Shown: positions 18,431 to 26,834 of the stretch, piece by piece | Numbering within the stretch: the stretch's first letter is position 1 | Layout of the letters: each line of letters starts with the position of its first letter | Source of the DNA: Aquimarina intermedia | GTDB taxonomy: Bacteria; Bacteroidota; Bacteroidia; Flavobacteriales; Flavobacteriaceae | Direction: 5' to 3' | Assembly: GCF_008124785.1 (NCBI RefSeq) | Contig: NZ_VNHU01000004.1 | Span: 232,689 to 296,688 of the forward strand | Length of the DNA: 64,000 nucleotides | Position numbers and translations under genes: made by a program | Notes under the pieces: generated by a model | Told to the model about the DNA's origin: nothing | Seen by the model: the letters and a program-made list of their open reading frames with translations, nothing else | The model's database searches: none

Positions 18431-18886
18431 TTATTCTAAACTATCCTGTAATTTATTCATGTAAATAATCAGTCTTTTTTTGTCATTAGTTGTAAGCACT
18501 GCATCACCATGAATAAATGTATAGGACTCAAGTGGCATCTCGTTATTTTTAACTTGTTTTATTATTGAACGTAACTTGCTCTTCTTTCTTCTGTCCGAAT
18601 AGTGCCCCCATTCATTAAAATTTAATTCAGATTTTCCTTCTTTGATATGAGTTTCAAGAAACCAAGCAATTGGTTGTAGGTTACTATACCAAGGATAATA
18701 AGTATTGTTGCTATGACAGTCATAACAGCTAACCTCTAACCTGCGTTGAATCGTATCTGGCACCTCATATACATTCCTAAAATCTGTAAGTGGATTACCT
18801 TCAATTTGATTGCGCTCTGTGGGTATAAATTGAATACCCACGAGCGCTGTAACTATAATAATTGCTATAATTTTAATAGCTTTCAT
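18431..18886 (-). CDS. Haem-binding domain protein with a CxxCH motif
   Basis: Protein of 151 residues with one N-terminal membrane anchor (MKAIKIIAIIIVTALVG) and a periplasmic haem_bd domain: the c-type haem motif CYDCH, then NNTYYPWYSNLQPIAWFL and NEMPLESYTFIHGDA. The family is found in Bacteroidota near copper and cytochrome genes. The stop of the DUF3347 gene is directly adjacent to this start, so the two are co-translated. Its electron-transfer partner is unknown. Confidence 0.82.
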   Translation of the reverse strand: MKAIKIIAIIIVTALVGIQFIPTERNQIEGNPLTDFRNVYEVPDTIQRRLEVSCYDCHSNNTYYPWYSNLQPIAWFLETHIKEGKSELNFNEWGHYSDRRKKSKLRSIIKQVKNNEMPLESYTFIHGDAVLTTNDKKRLIIYMNKLQDSLE

Positions 18887-19492
18887 TTAATTAATTTCCC
18901 TCTGTATTTTACCACACTTCAACATTGAACTACCATAGTAAGGGTTGCGTACTTCTTTGTTCATACTTAACCAAGTACTACCCCCATCATACATTGGACA
19001 AAACTGCTCGTACAAAATGTTTGTTGTACCAGTTATAGTGACCAAATCGGTTACATCTTTACTTAATGTTTTGAAATGTTCACGTTGATGCTTGATATCA
19101 CTATCCGATATATGTTCTGCGTGTTCTACGGCATCCTCTATGATTTCCTTTAATTCCGTTTGTTGAGCATCCGTATATTTTGAGACATCTAAATTCTTAA
19201 AACTCTCGGCCAATGTTACTCCGAGCTCTTTTGCTTTTTCATTATTATCTCCTACTAATGCGTCTTTGAGGTTAAAATAATCTTTCAAAACAATCTCTGC
19301 ATCACCACTTTGATTGGTGTACATCGCCATTTCTTTCTTATCTGCATCCTGATGTTCGTTCGTACGCTCATGATTCATTTCTGAATGATTTTCTTGATCC
19401 TTATTTAGATCTTGTTTAGCGTCTTTACAAGAAATTGTAAAAGTGGCTATTGCGATTGATAAAATTCCTGTTGTAATCTTTGAGTTTTTCAT
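18887..19492 (-). CDS. DUF3347 lipoprotein, copper-associated
   Basis: Lipoprotein of 201 residues (TFTISCKDAKQ). A His/Glu-rich linker (NHSEMNHERTNEHQD) precedes a DUF3347 domain, with VLKDYFNLKDALVGDN early and the conserved end FCPMYDGGSTWLSMNKEVRNPY plus the final Cys-Gly. DUF3347 is commonly found at the tail of CusB-like adaptors and in copper operons. It sits between the multicopper oxidase and the haem-binding gene, and may bind periplasmic copper. The free-standing form beside a CusA that lacks CusB is noteworthy. Confidence 0.82.
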   Translation of the reverse strand: MKNSKITTGILSIAIATFTISCKDAKQDLNKDQENHSEMNHERTNEHQDADKKEMAMYTNQSGDAEIVLKDYFNLKDALVGDNNEKAKELGVTLAESFKNLDVSKYTDAQQTELKEIIEDAVEHAEHISDSDIKHQREHFKTLSKDVTDLVTITGTTNILYEQFCPMYDGGSTWLSMNKEVRNPYYGSSMLKCGKIQREIN

Positions 19493-19541
19493 TTTTATTG
19501 TATTTACTGATTATTATTTTTATTATTGTGTAATTATGATT

Positions 19542-21905
19542 TTAAAATCTGATCGATACTCCACCGCCGGCGCCATATCGATTATCGTAACTTGCCATTA
19601 ATGATAAATTTTTAGACAGCATATATTCTGCCCCAGCATTCCACACCGTTTCTGAAATAAAATCTTTATTTCCTGGGAGATTATTGATGAATCCTAAATC
19701 TAATTGATACTCGTAATATCCAAAAACAGATAGTTTTGGAAATAACATGATGCTTCTACCCAATGCAATTCTAGGTCTTAATTGATTATCAATTCGTACA
19801 TCCAGATCAAACAAATAGGGCGTTAGATAACGAACTCCTACGATCGCCGTCGTTTCAAATTGATCCAGACTATCAGGCATTTCATTTTCTGTATTTACAC
19901 CTCCAAAAATGCGCAGATAATCATGGAAGTATCTTTCATATGTTATTTCAGCTTCTAAATTCTCATTCCAACCATATTCAAACGTAGCGTTAAACTGGTT
20001 TCTAATATTTGATGTAATCAAATTAACACCGGTTGTATGGGATGCAACATCCACCATTCCCCAAGAATACCACTGGTTGGTTTCATCAATAAGACTTTGC
20101 ACCGGATATTCATTCATTCTAGGATCTCTAGGCGTATCATAGCTCATAACACGCGCCATACCTCCCATCATATGATAGAGAATATGGCAGTGAAAAAACC
20201 AATCTCCTACTTCATCTCCATAGAATTCTATTATCACCTTCTGCATTGGTGGCACATTTACCGTATGCTTAACCGGTGAATATGCTCCATTCTCATTAAT
20301 AACTCTAAAAAAGTGACCGTGCAAGTGCATAGGATGGTGCATCATGGTCAGATTATTGAATGTTATGCGTGTAATCTCATTTCCCTTTATCTTTATCTTA
20401 TCAGTTTCTGATAGTGGCACCCCATTCATACTCCAGATATAACGATTCATATTACCTGTTAGATTTAATAAAATATCATTTACAGGAATAGAAGCATCAT
20501 ACTGCGTTTTTCGAGGGGATTTAAGATAGTCATAGTTGTATTCAGAAAACATACCCTTTTCCTGCATATCCTCCATTCCCTCCATTTGAGTATCCTTAGT
20601 ATTTGTATCTTTCCCTTTGGAGTGGTGCATCTTTGAATGATCCATCTCCATAGAATCTTGAACATTTTTCTTTTTGGTAAGTGTATCGTTAGTTTCATCC
20701 TTTTCTGGCATTTGGGTAGGATTCATTTTTGAATGATCCATCTGCATACCATATTCTTGTTTTAATTGAAATCGTTCATCTTTATCGGGTTGAAATTTTA
20801 AAGCATGCGCTCCCATCTTCATATCCATTTTTGCCATCTTTTGCATCATTTCAATTTTATCCGGTTTTGGAATATCGATAGCTGGCAATACTTTACCACT
20901 ACCAATAAAAGCAGAGGCCTGACCGGATCCATCTTGTGCCGTAATTCTAAATTCTATCGTTCCCTCATCGGGAACTGTTATGATAAAATCATAGGTTTCG
21001 GCAACAGCTATAAAAGTTTTATGTCTTTCAATTGGAATAACATCTACTCCGTCTGACGACACAAGTACCGGAGAACCACCACCAAAAGTCATCCAAAAAG
21101 AGGTGGATGCCGCACCATCTATAATTCGAAGGCGTACTTTTTCACCAGGTTTGAAGTTGGGATACTCTATTCGTTCTTCTCCATTTATTAAAAAAGCAGG
21201 ATAATACACATCCGCTATATCGGCCCCTTCCATGCGCTGTTTCCAAAAATTGAGTTGCGCTCCAAAAGCTCCCTTACCAATCACCTGATTAAGCGGTGTT
21301 GCAGTTCCTTTTTTGATACCATACCATTCATTACCTCTTTTTAAATTACGAAGAACATTCATCGGTTTTTCGTTGGTCCAATCAGACAACATTAAAACTA
21401 ATTCTTTATCATACTCCAAGGTTTGCTCTTTGGGTTGTATGACAATAGAACCGTAGACTCCGCTTTGTTCCTGCAGCATTGTATGCGAATGATACCAATA
21501 GGTCCCAGATTGTCTTATAGGAAACTCATATGTAAATGTATGCCCCGGTTCAATCGGCGGTGTTGTTAAGTAAGGAACTCCGTCATAAAAATTAGGTAAT
21601 AATAGTCCATGCCAGTGAATCGAAGTTTCTACACTCATCTCATTTTTTACATGAATAACTGCATATTCACCTTCGGTAAACTCCAAAACAGGACCTGGAA
21701 TACTCCTGTTTATTGTCATACCTTTAACCTGCTTTCCTGCCTTATTTACAGCCATCTCATTCAATGTTAAGCTGTACTCTTTTACTGGTAAATTATTTAC
21801 ATTGCCCTCTGTGATTAGTATCTCCTGTGCAAATGTGCCAACTGTGGTACATACGAAAAATAGCATCATCACTTTTTTTATTTCTATTTTAATATTCTTC
21901 ATCAT
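19542..21905 (-). CDS. copA: Multicopper oxidase (CopA-like) fused to a CopB-like outer-membrane domain
   Basis: Secreted protein of about 787 residues from the ATG at 21905. Three cupredoxin domains carry all copper motifs: HWHG near residue 100, HSHTM near 142, HPMHLHGHFF near 525 and HCHILYHMMGGM near 577. Between about 370 and 480 lies a Met/His-rich insert (KMDMKMGAH, MQMDHSKMN, MEMDHSKMHH) typical of Cu(I) oxidases. After about residue 620 the chain turns into a CopB-like beta-barrel (EYGWNENLEAEITYERYF, YLTPYLFDLDVRIDNQLRP) that ends in a C-terminal phenylalanine as outer-membrane barrels do. It likely oxidises Cu(I) in the periplasm while anchored to the outer membrane. Leads the DUF3347/haem-binding genes. 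Confidence 0.88.
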   Translation of the reverse strand: MMKNIKIEIKKVMMLFFVCTTVGTFAQEILITEGNVNNLPVKEYSLTLNEMAVNKAGKQVKGMTINRSIPGPVLEFTEGEYAVIHVKNEMSVETSIHWHGLLLPNFYDGVPYLTTPPIEPGHTFTYEFPIRQSGTYWYHSHTMLQEQSGVYGSIVIQPKEQTLEYDKELVLMLSDWTNEKPMNVLRNLKRGNEWYGIKKGTATPLNQVIGKGAFGAQLNFWKQRMEGADIADVYYPAFLINGEERIEYPNFKPGEKVRLRIIDGAASTSFWMTFGGGSPVLVSSDGVDVIPIERHKTFIAVAETYDFIITVPDEGTIEFRITAQDGSGQASAFIGSGKVLPAIDIPKPDKIEMMQKMAKMDMKMGAHALKFQPDKDERFQLKQEYGMQMDHSKMNPTQMPEKDETNDTLTKKKNVQDSMEMDHSKMHHSKGKDTNTKDTQMEGMEDMQEKGMFSEYNYDYLKSPRKTQYDASIPVNDILLNLTGNMNRYIWSMNGVPLSETDKIKIKGNEITRITFNNLTMMHHPMHLHGHFFRVINENGAYSPVKHTVNVPPMQKVIIEFYGDEVGDWFFHCHILYHMMGGMARVMSYDTPRDPRMNEYPVQSLIDETNQWYSWGMVDVASHTTGVNLITSNIRNQFNATFEYGWNENLEAEITYERYFHDYLRIFGGVNTENEMPDSLDQFETTAIVGVRYLTPYLFDLDVRIDNQLRPRIALGRSIMLFPKLSVFGYYEYQLDLGFINNLPGNKDFISETVWNAGAEYMLSKNLSLMASYDNRYGAGGGVSIRF

Positions 21906-22137
21906 ATACTTATCAATTACATGTTTTAACAACGCTAGTATTTTATAGTAGTTTTTATTTTATACAAACTACCTTAGTACTTGATTCAGATGTAGGGCAA
22001 AATCAAAATGAATAGATTTTTTTGTTACTTATGGTTCTTTTTTAATTTTATTTAAAAGCTATTAAACTTGTTTTATATAATTCCTGAAAAGAGTAATTAC
22101 AAATTCATGCTAGCCCCTTCTTGGACCAGACAAATCT

Positions 22138-25100
22138 TTACTCTTTGAGAGCTATTCTCTCAGTTCTTTTTAGCTGAAACTCTTTTTTCCAGCTATACAG
22201 TACCGGGACAATAAAATAGGAGGTGATATCGATTACCATCCCACCAAAAATCGGAATGGCCATCGGGATCATAATATCACTTCCCTTACCGGTAGACGTT
22301 AGTACGGGCAGTAATGCCAAGGTAGTGGTTACTGTAGTCATAAGACATGGACGTATTCTTTTTTCGGCAGCTTCTAAGGCAGCACGTCTTATCTGCTTTA
22401 CATCCCGTGGTTGCTCTCGGTCAAATGTTTGTGTAAGATAGGTTGCCATCACGACCCCATCATCTGTAGCAATACCAAACAGTGCAATGAATCCAACCCA
22501 TACAGCGACGCTCAAATTAATAGTTTTTATATTAAAGAGTTCTCGCATATTTTCACCGAAAAGACTGAAATTGAAAAACCAATCTTGTCCATAGAGCCAG
22601 ATCATAATAAAACCACCTGCAAAAGCCACCGTGATTCCGGTAAAAACCATGAGAGAGGTTGACACCGATTTGAACTGGAAATAAAGAATTAAGAAAATGA
22701 TAGCCAACGCTAATGGTACCACCACCGAAAGTGTTTTTTCGGCACGTAGTTGATTTTCATAGGTACCTGTAAACTGATAACTAATTCCTTTAGGAACTTT
22801 GAGTGCTCCAGAATTTATTCTATCCTGAATCAAAGCTTGGGAATTCTCAACCACATCCACCTCTGCAAAACCATCCAGTTTATCAAAGAGTACATACCCC
22901 ACCAAAAAGGTATCTTCACTCTTAATAACTTGTGGGCCTTGCTCATAACGAATTTCGACAAGTTCACCCAAAGGTATCGGACTTCCATTTTCTACCGGAA
23001 CATAAATATTTTTGAGATCTTCGGGGGTACTGCGAAGTTCTCTTGGATAGCGTACACGTACCCCGTAGCGTTCACGTCCCTCTACAGTTTGCGTGAGGCT
23101 CATGCCACCAACGGCCACTTGCAAAATTTCTTGTACATCGGTAATTGATGCTCCATAGCGTGCTAGTTGATCACGCTTTATATCTATAAGTAAGTAGGGT
23201 TTTCCTACGATACGGTCTGCAAAGACTGCTTGTTTCTTTACCCCTTCTACCTTTTTCAGAATTTCTTCCAGTTGTAAACCAAAAGCTTCTATTTTGGCCA
23301 GATCTTGCCCTTTTACCTTGATGCCCATCGGAGCTCTCATACCGGTTTGTAACATTACCAATCTGGTTTCGATGGGCTGTAATTTGGGAGCTGAAGTGAC
23401 ACCGGGTAATTTTGTGACTTTTACGATTTCATTCCAAATATCATTTGGAGTTTTAATCTCCGGTCGCCAGTTTCGGTAGAATTCACCCTCATCATCTGCT
23501 ATTAATTGTTCTTTATGAATAGTAAAAGGACTTACTACTTTTGAGTTATCATATGCTCCGGCATTCTCTTCTGTTTCGGCATTTGGATTATTCGTATACC
23601 TCCCATCTTTCAGTAGAAACCATCCATCTTCATTCACCTTATATCGCTGCTCCTCACCCTGTGCATTCTGCATGTATTCTGACTTGTATTGAATGACATT
23701 TTCATACATAGAAAGCGGTGCAGGATCAAGCGCTGATTCGGTTCGACCTGCCTTTCCAACTACCGTTTCTATCTCCGGAATCGTAGCAACTGCCATATCC
23801 AGTTGTTGTAATACACGTTTATTTTCTTCAACTCCGGCATGCGGAAGTGAGGTTGGCATCAATAGAAAAGAGCCTTCGTTGAGTGAGGGCATAAATTCTT
23901 TTCCCGTGTTTTGCATGATGATTGCTCCCAATATCAGAATGGTTGCCGGTATGATTAGAAATACGAATTTATGTTGCAAAGCCCACTTTAATATTCGGCC
24001 GTAGTAGATCCTTAAGAGCGAAAAAATTCCTAATAGCCCAAAACAGATTATTGCCACAAAAATGAGATTTATCAAAATACTGCGATCAAAACCAAGGGGT
24101 CGCCAGTATACTCCCAGTAACAATACAATTGTGAGAGCTGAAATAACAATGTTTATCAGATTCGTTTGCTTTCGCGAAAGCGATCCTTTTGAACTCAAGA
24201 TACCAGTGACTCCAAAAGCGATTAGAATACCTCCTAGCCAGTAGCCGTAGATTAGACTTAAAACTCCTGCAAGCATTAATACGCCGTTGACAATATATTG
24301 AAAGGAAGTCTTGATTTTTCTCTTCTTAAATAAGTAAGCTGCAATCGGCGGAATTAGAAAAAGGGCAATTACCAGAGATGCCGACAGCGCCATAGTTTTA
24401 GTAAAGGCTAAGGGTCTGAATAATTTTCCTTCGGCACCTATCATGGTAAATACAGGTACAAAACTGATGATAGTCGTTAATACGGCTGTTAAGATAGCTC
24501 CGGAAACTTCGGCAGTTGCATTGTACACAATCTCATTGGTTGACAGATCAGGATTACGATCAGGGTCTTCCAGATGTCGTATCATGTTCTCTGCCAGAAT
24601 AACACCGACATCCACCATCGTACCAATAGCTATGGCAATTCCAGACAAGGCAACGATGTTTGCATCTACATTAAAAAGCTTCATTGTTATAAAAACCATC
24701 AACACAGCTACCGGCAAAAGTCCCGAAATAAGAATAGAAGCCCTTATGTTAAATACCATGATAATAATCACTAAAACAGTAATGAGAATCTCCAAGGTAA
24801 GTGCCTCACTAAGCGTTCCTAAAGTTTCGTTTATAAGTTCTGTACGATCATAAAATGGAACAATGGTAAGTTGTGAGGTACGTCCGTCAGACAAAGTTTT
24901 AGCAGGTAACCCACCTTTTAACTCATCGATTTTTTCCTTTACGTTATTGATTACTTCCATTGGATTGGCTCCGTAACGAGCTACCACCACACCACCTACT
25001 ACTTCTGCACCCTCCTTATCAAGTATTCCGCGTCGGGTGGCAGGTCCCAACACTACATTAGCCACATCCTTAATTCTAAGGGACGTAAAATTTTCTGAAG

Positions 25101-25899
25101 ATACTACAGCGTTCTCTATATCCGATATAGACTTTATATACCCTAAGCCCCGCACTAAATACTCGGCTTGATTAATTTCTAAGGTTTGCGCGCCAATATC
25201 CTGATTACTTTGTTTGACTGCTTTGACAATATCGGTAAGTCCGATATTATATTGGCGCATTAATTCAGGATTGACATCCACCTGATATTCTTGTACATAC
25301 CCCCCTATGGATGCCACTTCTGATACACCACTCGCACCGGATAATGCATACTTCACATAGTAATCCTGAATGCTACGCAATTCGTGTAAGTCCCATCCTC
25401 CGGTTACATTTCCGTCTGTATCTCGACCTTCTAAAGTATACCAATAAATCTGCCCTAAACCAGTAGCATCGGGACCAAGAGATGGATTCACTCCTTGCGG
25501 CAGTAGATTAGAAGGTAATGAATTCAACTTTTCAAGAATACGGCTACGGGACCAGTAAAATTCTATATCCTCCTCAAAAATGACATAAATACTGGAAAAA
25601 CCGAACATCGAAGAACTTCGAATCGTTTTTACTCCGGGAATTCCCAGCAATGAGGTGGTCAAGGGATACGTAATTTGATTTTCTATGTCTTGCGGAGATT
25701 GACCTTCCCATTTTGTAAATACAATTTGTTGATTTTCACCAATATCCGGAATAGCGTCTACAGCGACGGGATTTGATGGTAAAAAGCCGGTATCCCAACC
25801 AAATGGAGCATGTACAAGTCCCCAACCAATAAATAAGATCAGTGTAAGAAATGCAACAAGCTTGTTTTCGATTAAAAATTTAATAGCTTTATTAAGCAT
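22138..25899 (-). CDS. cusA: CusA/CzcA-family heavy-metal RND efflux pump
   Basis: Inner-membrane RND transporter of 1253 residues, longer than the roughly 1050 of CusA, because of extra helices (about 520-640) and a loop around 720-830 as seen in other Bacteroidota members. HME-RND signatures are present: NQQIVFTKWEGQSPQDIENQ at the N-terminus, the TM4 run GIAIAIGTMVDVGVILAENMIRH, the Met-binding segment TRLVMLQTGMRAPMGIKV, and FGIATDDGVVMATYL near the end. Expels Cu(I)/Ag(I) or divalent metals to an outer-membrane channel. No CusB adaptor or CusC channel gene is nearby, so partners must be encoded elsewhere or were lost. Follows the HYC_CC_PP gene by 112 bp. Confidence 0.92.
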   Translation of the reverse strand: MLNKAIKFLIENKLVAFLTLILFIGWGLVHAPFGWDTGFLPSNPVAVDAIPDIGENQQIVFTKWEGQSPQDIENQITYPLTTSLLGIPGVKTIRSSSMFGFSSIYVIFEEDIEFYWSRSRILEKLNSLPSNLLPQGVNPSLGPDATGLGQIYWYTLEGRDTDGNVTGGWDLHELRSIQDYYVKYALSGASGVSEVASIGGYVQEYQVDVNPELMRQYNIGLTDIVKAVKQSNQDIGAQTLEINQAEYLVRGLGYIKSISDIENAVVSSENFTSLRIKDVANVVLGPATRRGILDKEGAEVVGGVVVARYGANPMEVINNVKEKIDELKGGLPAKTLSDGRTSQLTIVPFYDRTELINETLGTLSEALTLEILITVLVIIIMVFNIRASILISGLLPVAVLMVFITMKLFNVDANIVALSGIAIAIGTMVDVGVILAENMIRHLEDPDRNPDLSTNEIVYNATAEVSGAILTAVLTTIISFVPVFTMIGAEGKLFRPLAFTKTMALSASLVIALFLIPPIAAYLFKKRKIKTSFQYIVNGVLMLAGVLSLIYGYWLGGILIAFGVTGILSSKGSLSRKQTNLINIVISALTIVLLLGVYWRPLGFDRSILINLIFVAIICFGLLGIFSLLRIYYGRILKWALQHKFVFLIIPATILILGAIIMQNTGKEFMPSLNEGSFLLMPTSLPHAGVEENKRVLQQLDMAVATIPEIETVVGKAGRTESALDPAPLSMYENVIQYKSEYMQNAQGEEQRYKVNEDGWFLLKDGRYTNNPNAETEENAGAYDNSKVVSPFTIHKEQLIADDEGEFYRNWRPEIKTPNDIWNEIVKVTKLPGVTSAPKLQPIETRLVMLQTGMRAPMGIKVKGQDLAKIEAFGLQLEEILKKVEGVKKQAVFADRIVGKPYLLIDIKRDQLARYGASITDVQEILQVAVGGMSLTQTVEGRERYGVRVRYPRELRSTPEDLKNIYVPVENGSPIPLGELVEIRYEQGPQVIKSEDTFLVGYVLFDKLDGFAEVDVVENSQALIQDRINSGALKVPKGISYQFTGTYENQLRAEKTLSVVVPLALAIIFLILYFQFKSVSTSLMVFTGITVAFAGGFIMIWLYGQDWFFNFSLFGENMRELFNIKTINLSVAVWVGFIALFGIATDDGVVMATYLTQTFDREQPRDVKQIRRAALEAAEKRIRPCLMTTVTTTLALLPVLTSTGKGSDIMIPMAIPIFGGMVIDITSYFIVPVLYSWKKEFQLKRTERIALKE

Positions 25900-26011
25900 A
25901 GCATTAGATAGTTAAATGTTATAAACATAGTACAGTTTATGAAATAAAAACTGCACCCGCATGGATCCAAAAAATTTAAGTTTTTGAACCTACTGGATAA
26001 CTATTTAAAAA

Positions 26012-26431
26012 TCAAATAAGAAAGATCTGATGAAGGATATGCAGATCTTGTGCTCCCCATGCCCGCCTGTAATCAGGTTTTGTCAAAGTATGGCTATCAA
26101 CCGCATCAAAAAGAAGTGAATAGGAATAAAAAAATGCTGCAACAAAAGTTTGTTGCTCAAAAGCTAATGAATCAAAAGAGGTGTTTAATTCATCTTGTCC
26201 CTCTACCAAAAGTTGAGTATCAGAACAACACGTGTTTTGCGAGATTAAAGGAGATTCACAATCCAAAGATCCATGAATCATATCCATCCCACAAGATTTG
26301 GCTTTTTGAACAAATGAAAAATCTACTATGGTATCCCCACAAAAGTGCATATCAACAGTGAATGACATAGTAGTCCCTAGCACTATACATGCCATGAAAG
26401 CTGCCATAAATTTGTTGAATAGACTTCTCAT
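26012..26431 (-). CDS. HYC_CC_PP family protein
   Basis: Small exported protein of 139 residues with a signal peptide. It has the HYC-type motif as MHFCGD, a CC pair in NTCCSD, further cysteines (KSCGMD, LDCES), and the family C-terminus ending LHQIFLI. The usual PP near the end is replaced (PDYRRAWG). The family accompanies CusA pumps in Bacteroidota and probably binds metal in the periplasm. First gene of the CusA unit; a promoter box stands only 6 bp before the start, so the mRNA has almost no leader. Confidence 0.8.
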   Translation of the reverse strand: MRSLFNKFMAAFMACIVLGTTMSFTVDMHFCGDTIVDFSFVQKAKSCGMDMIHGSLDCESPLISQNTCCSDTQLLVEGQDELNTSFDSLAFEQQTFVAAFFYSYSLLFDAVDSHTLTKPDYRRAWGAQDLHILHQIFLI

Positions 26432-26834
26432 TACCTACAAAAGTACATAATATTGTGAAATCAATACATAATTAAACTCCCAAATTTCGCATGGATAGCG
26501 TTAATCGTGTTAAATCTTTTATAAAGTACGTAAACATATATACTGGTTTACTTCTTTCTAATTCTTTAACTTCAACCACTAATTAGTACAGTATATTTGA
26601 AAAATCATAGTATCATATGACCGTTTAGAATACTCAATTGTACCTCATACTTAAAGACATTACAATACATGTACTTTGAAATTGTAACTATGAAGTGTGA
26701 ATAATGCTACCGGTTACCATAATTTTCAAGTATGATATTTTTATCATCCAATACTAAATCTTTTAGTTATATTTCGCCTCTCTAATAGAACAGTAACTAT
26801 ACATTAAAAACCTAATTCCTAACGAATCTTCTCT
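26432..26834. other. Divergent intergenic region between the copper and ATPase-MscS units
   Basis: About 400 bp of AT-rich DNA between two divergent units. Apart from the promoter at 26438-26464 I see no ORF, RNA or strong hairpin. It should also hold the promoter of the ATPase gene, which I could not identify. Confidence 0.5.
26438..26464 (-). promoter_or_regulatory. Putative Bacteroidota promoter of the HYC_CC_PP-cusA unit
   Basis: On the minus strand a TTG (26462-26464) is followed after 16 bp by TACTTTTG (26438-26445), matching TTG-N17-TAnnTTTG closely. The ATG at 26431 is 6 bp further on, so the transcript would be leaderless or nearly so unless the downstream ATG at codon 9 is used. 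Confidence 0.5.

Noticed and set aside
26050..26361. Plus-strand frame of 103 codons opposite the HYC_CC_PP gene
   Set aside because: Shadow of a gene with clear family cysteines; its composition fits no protein family.
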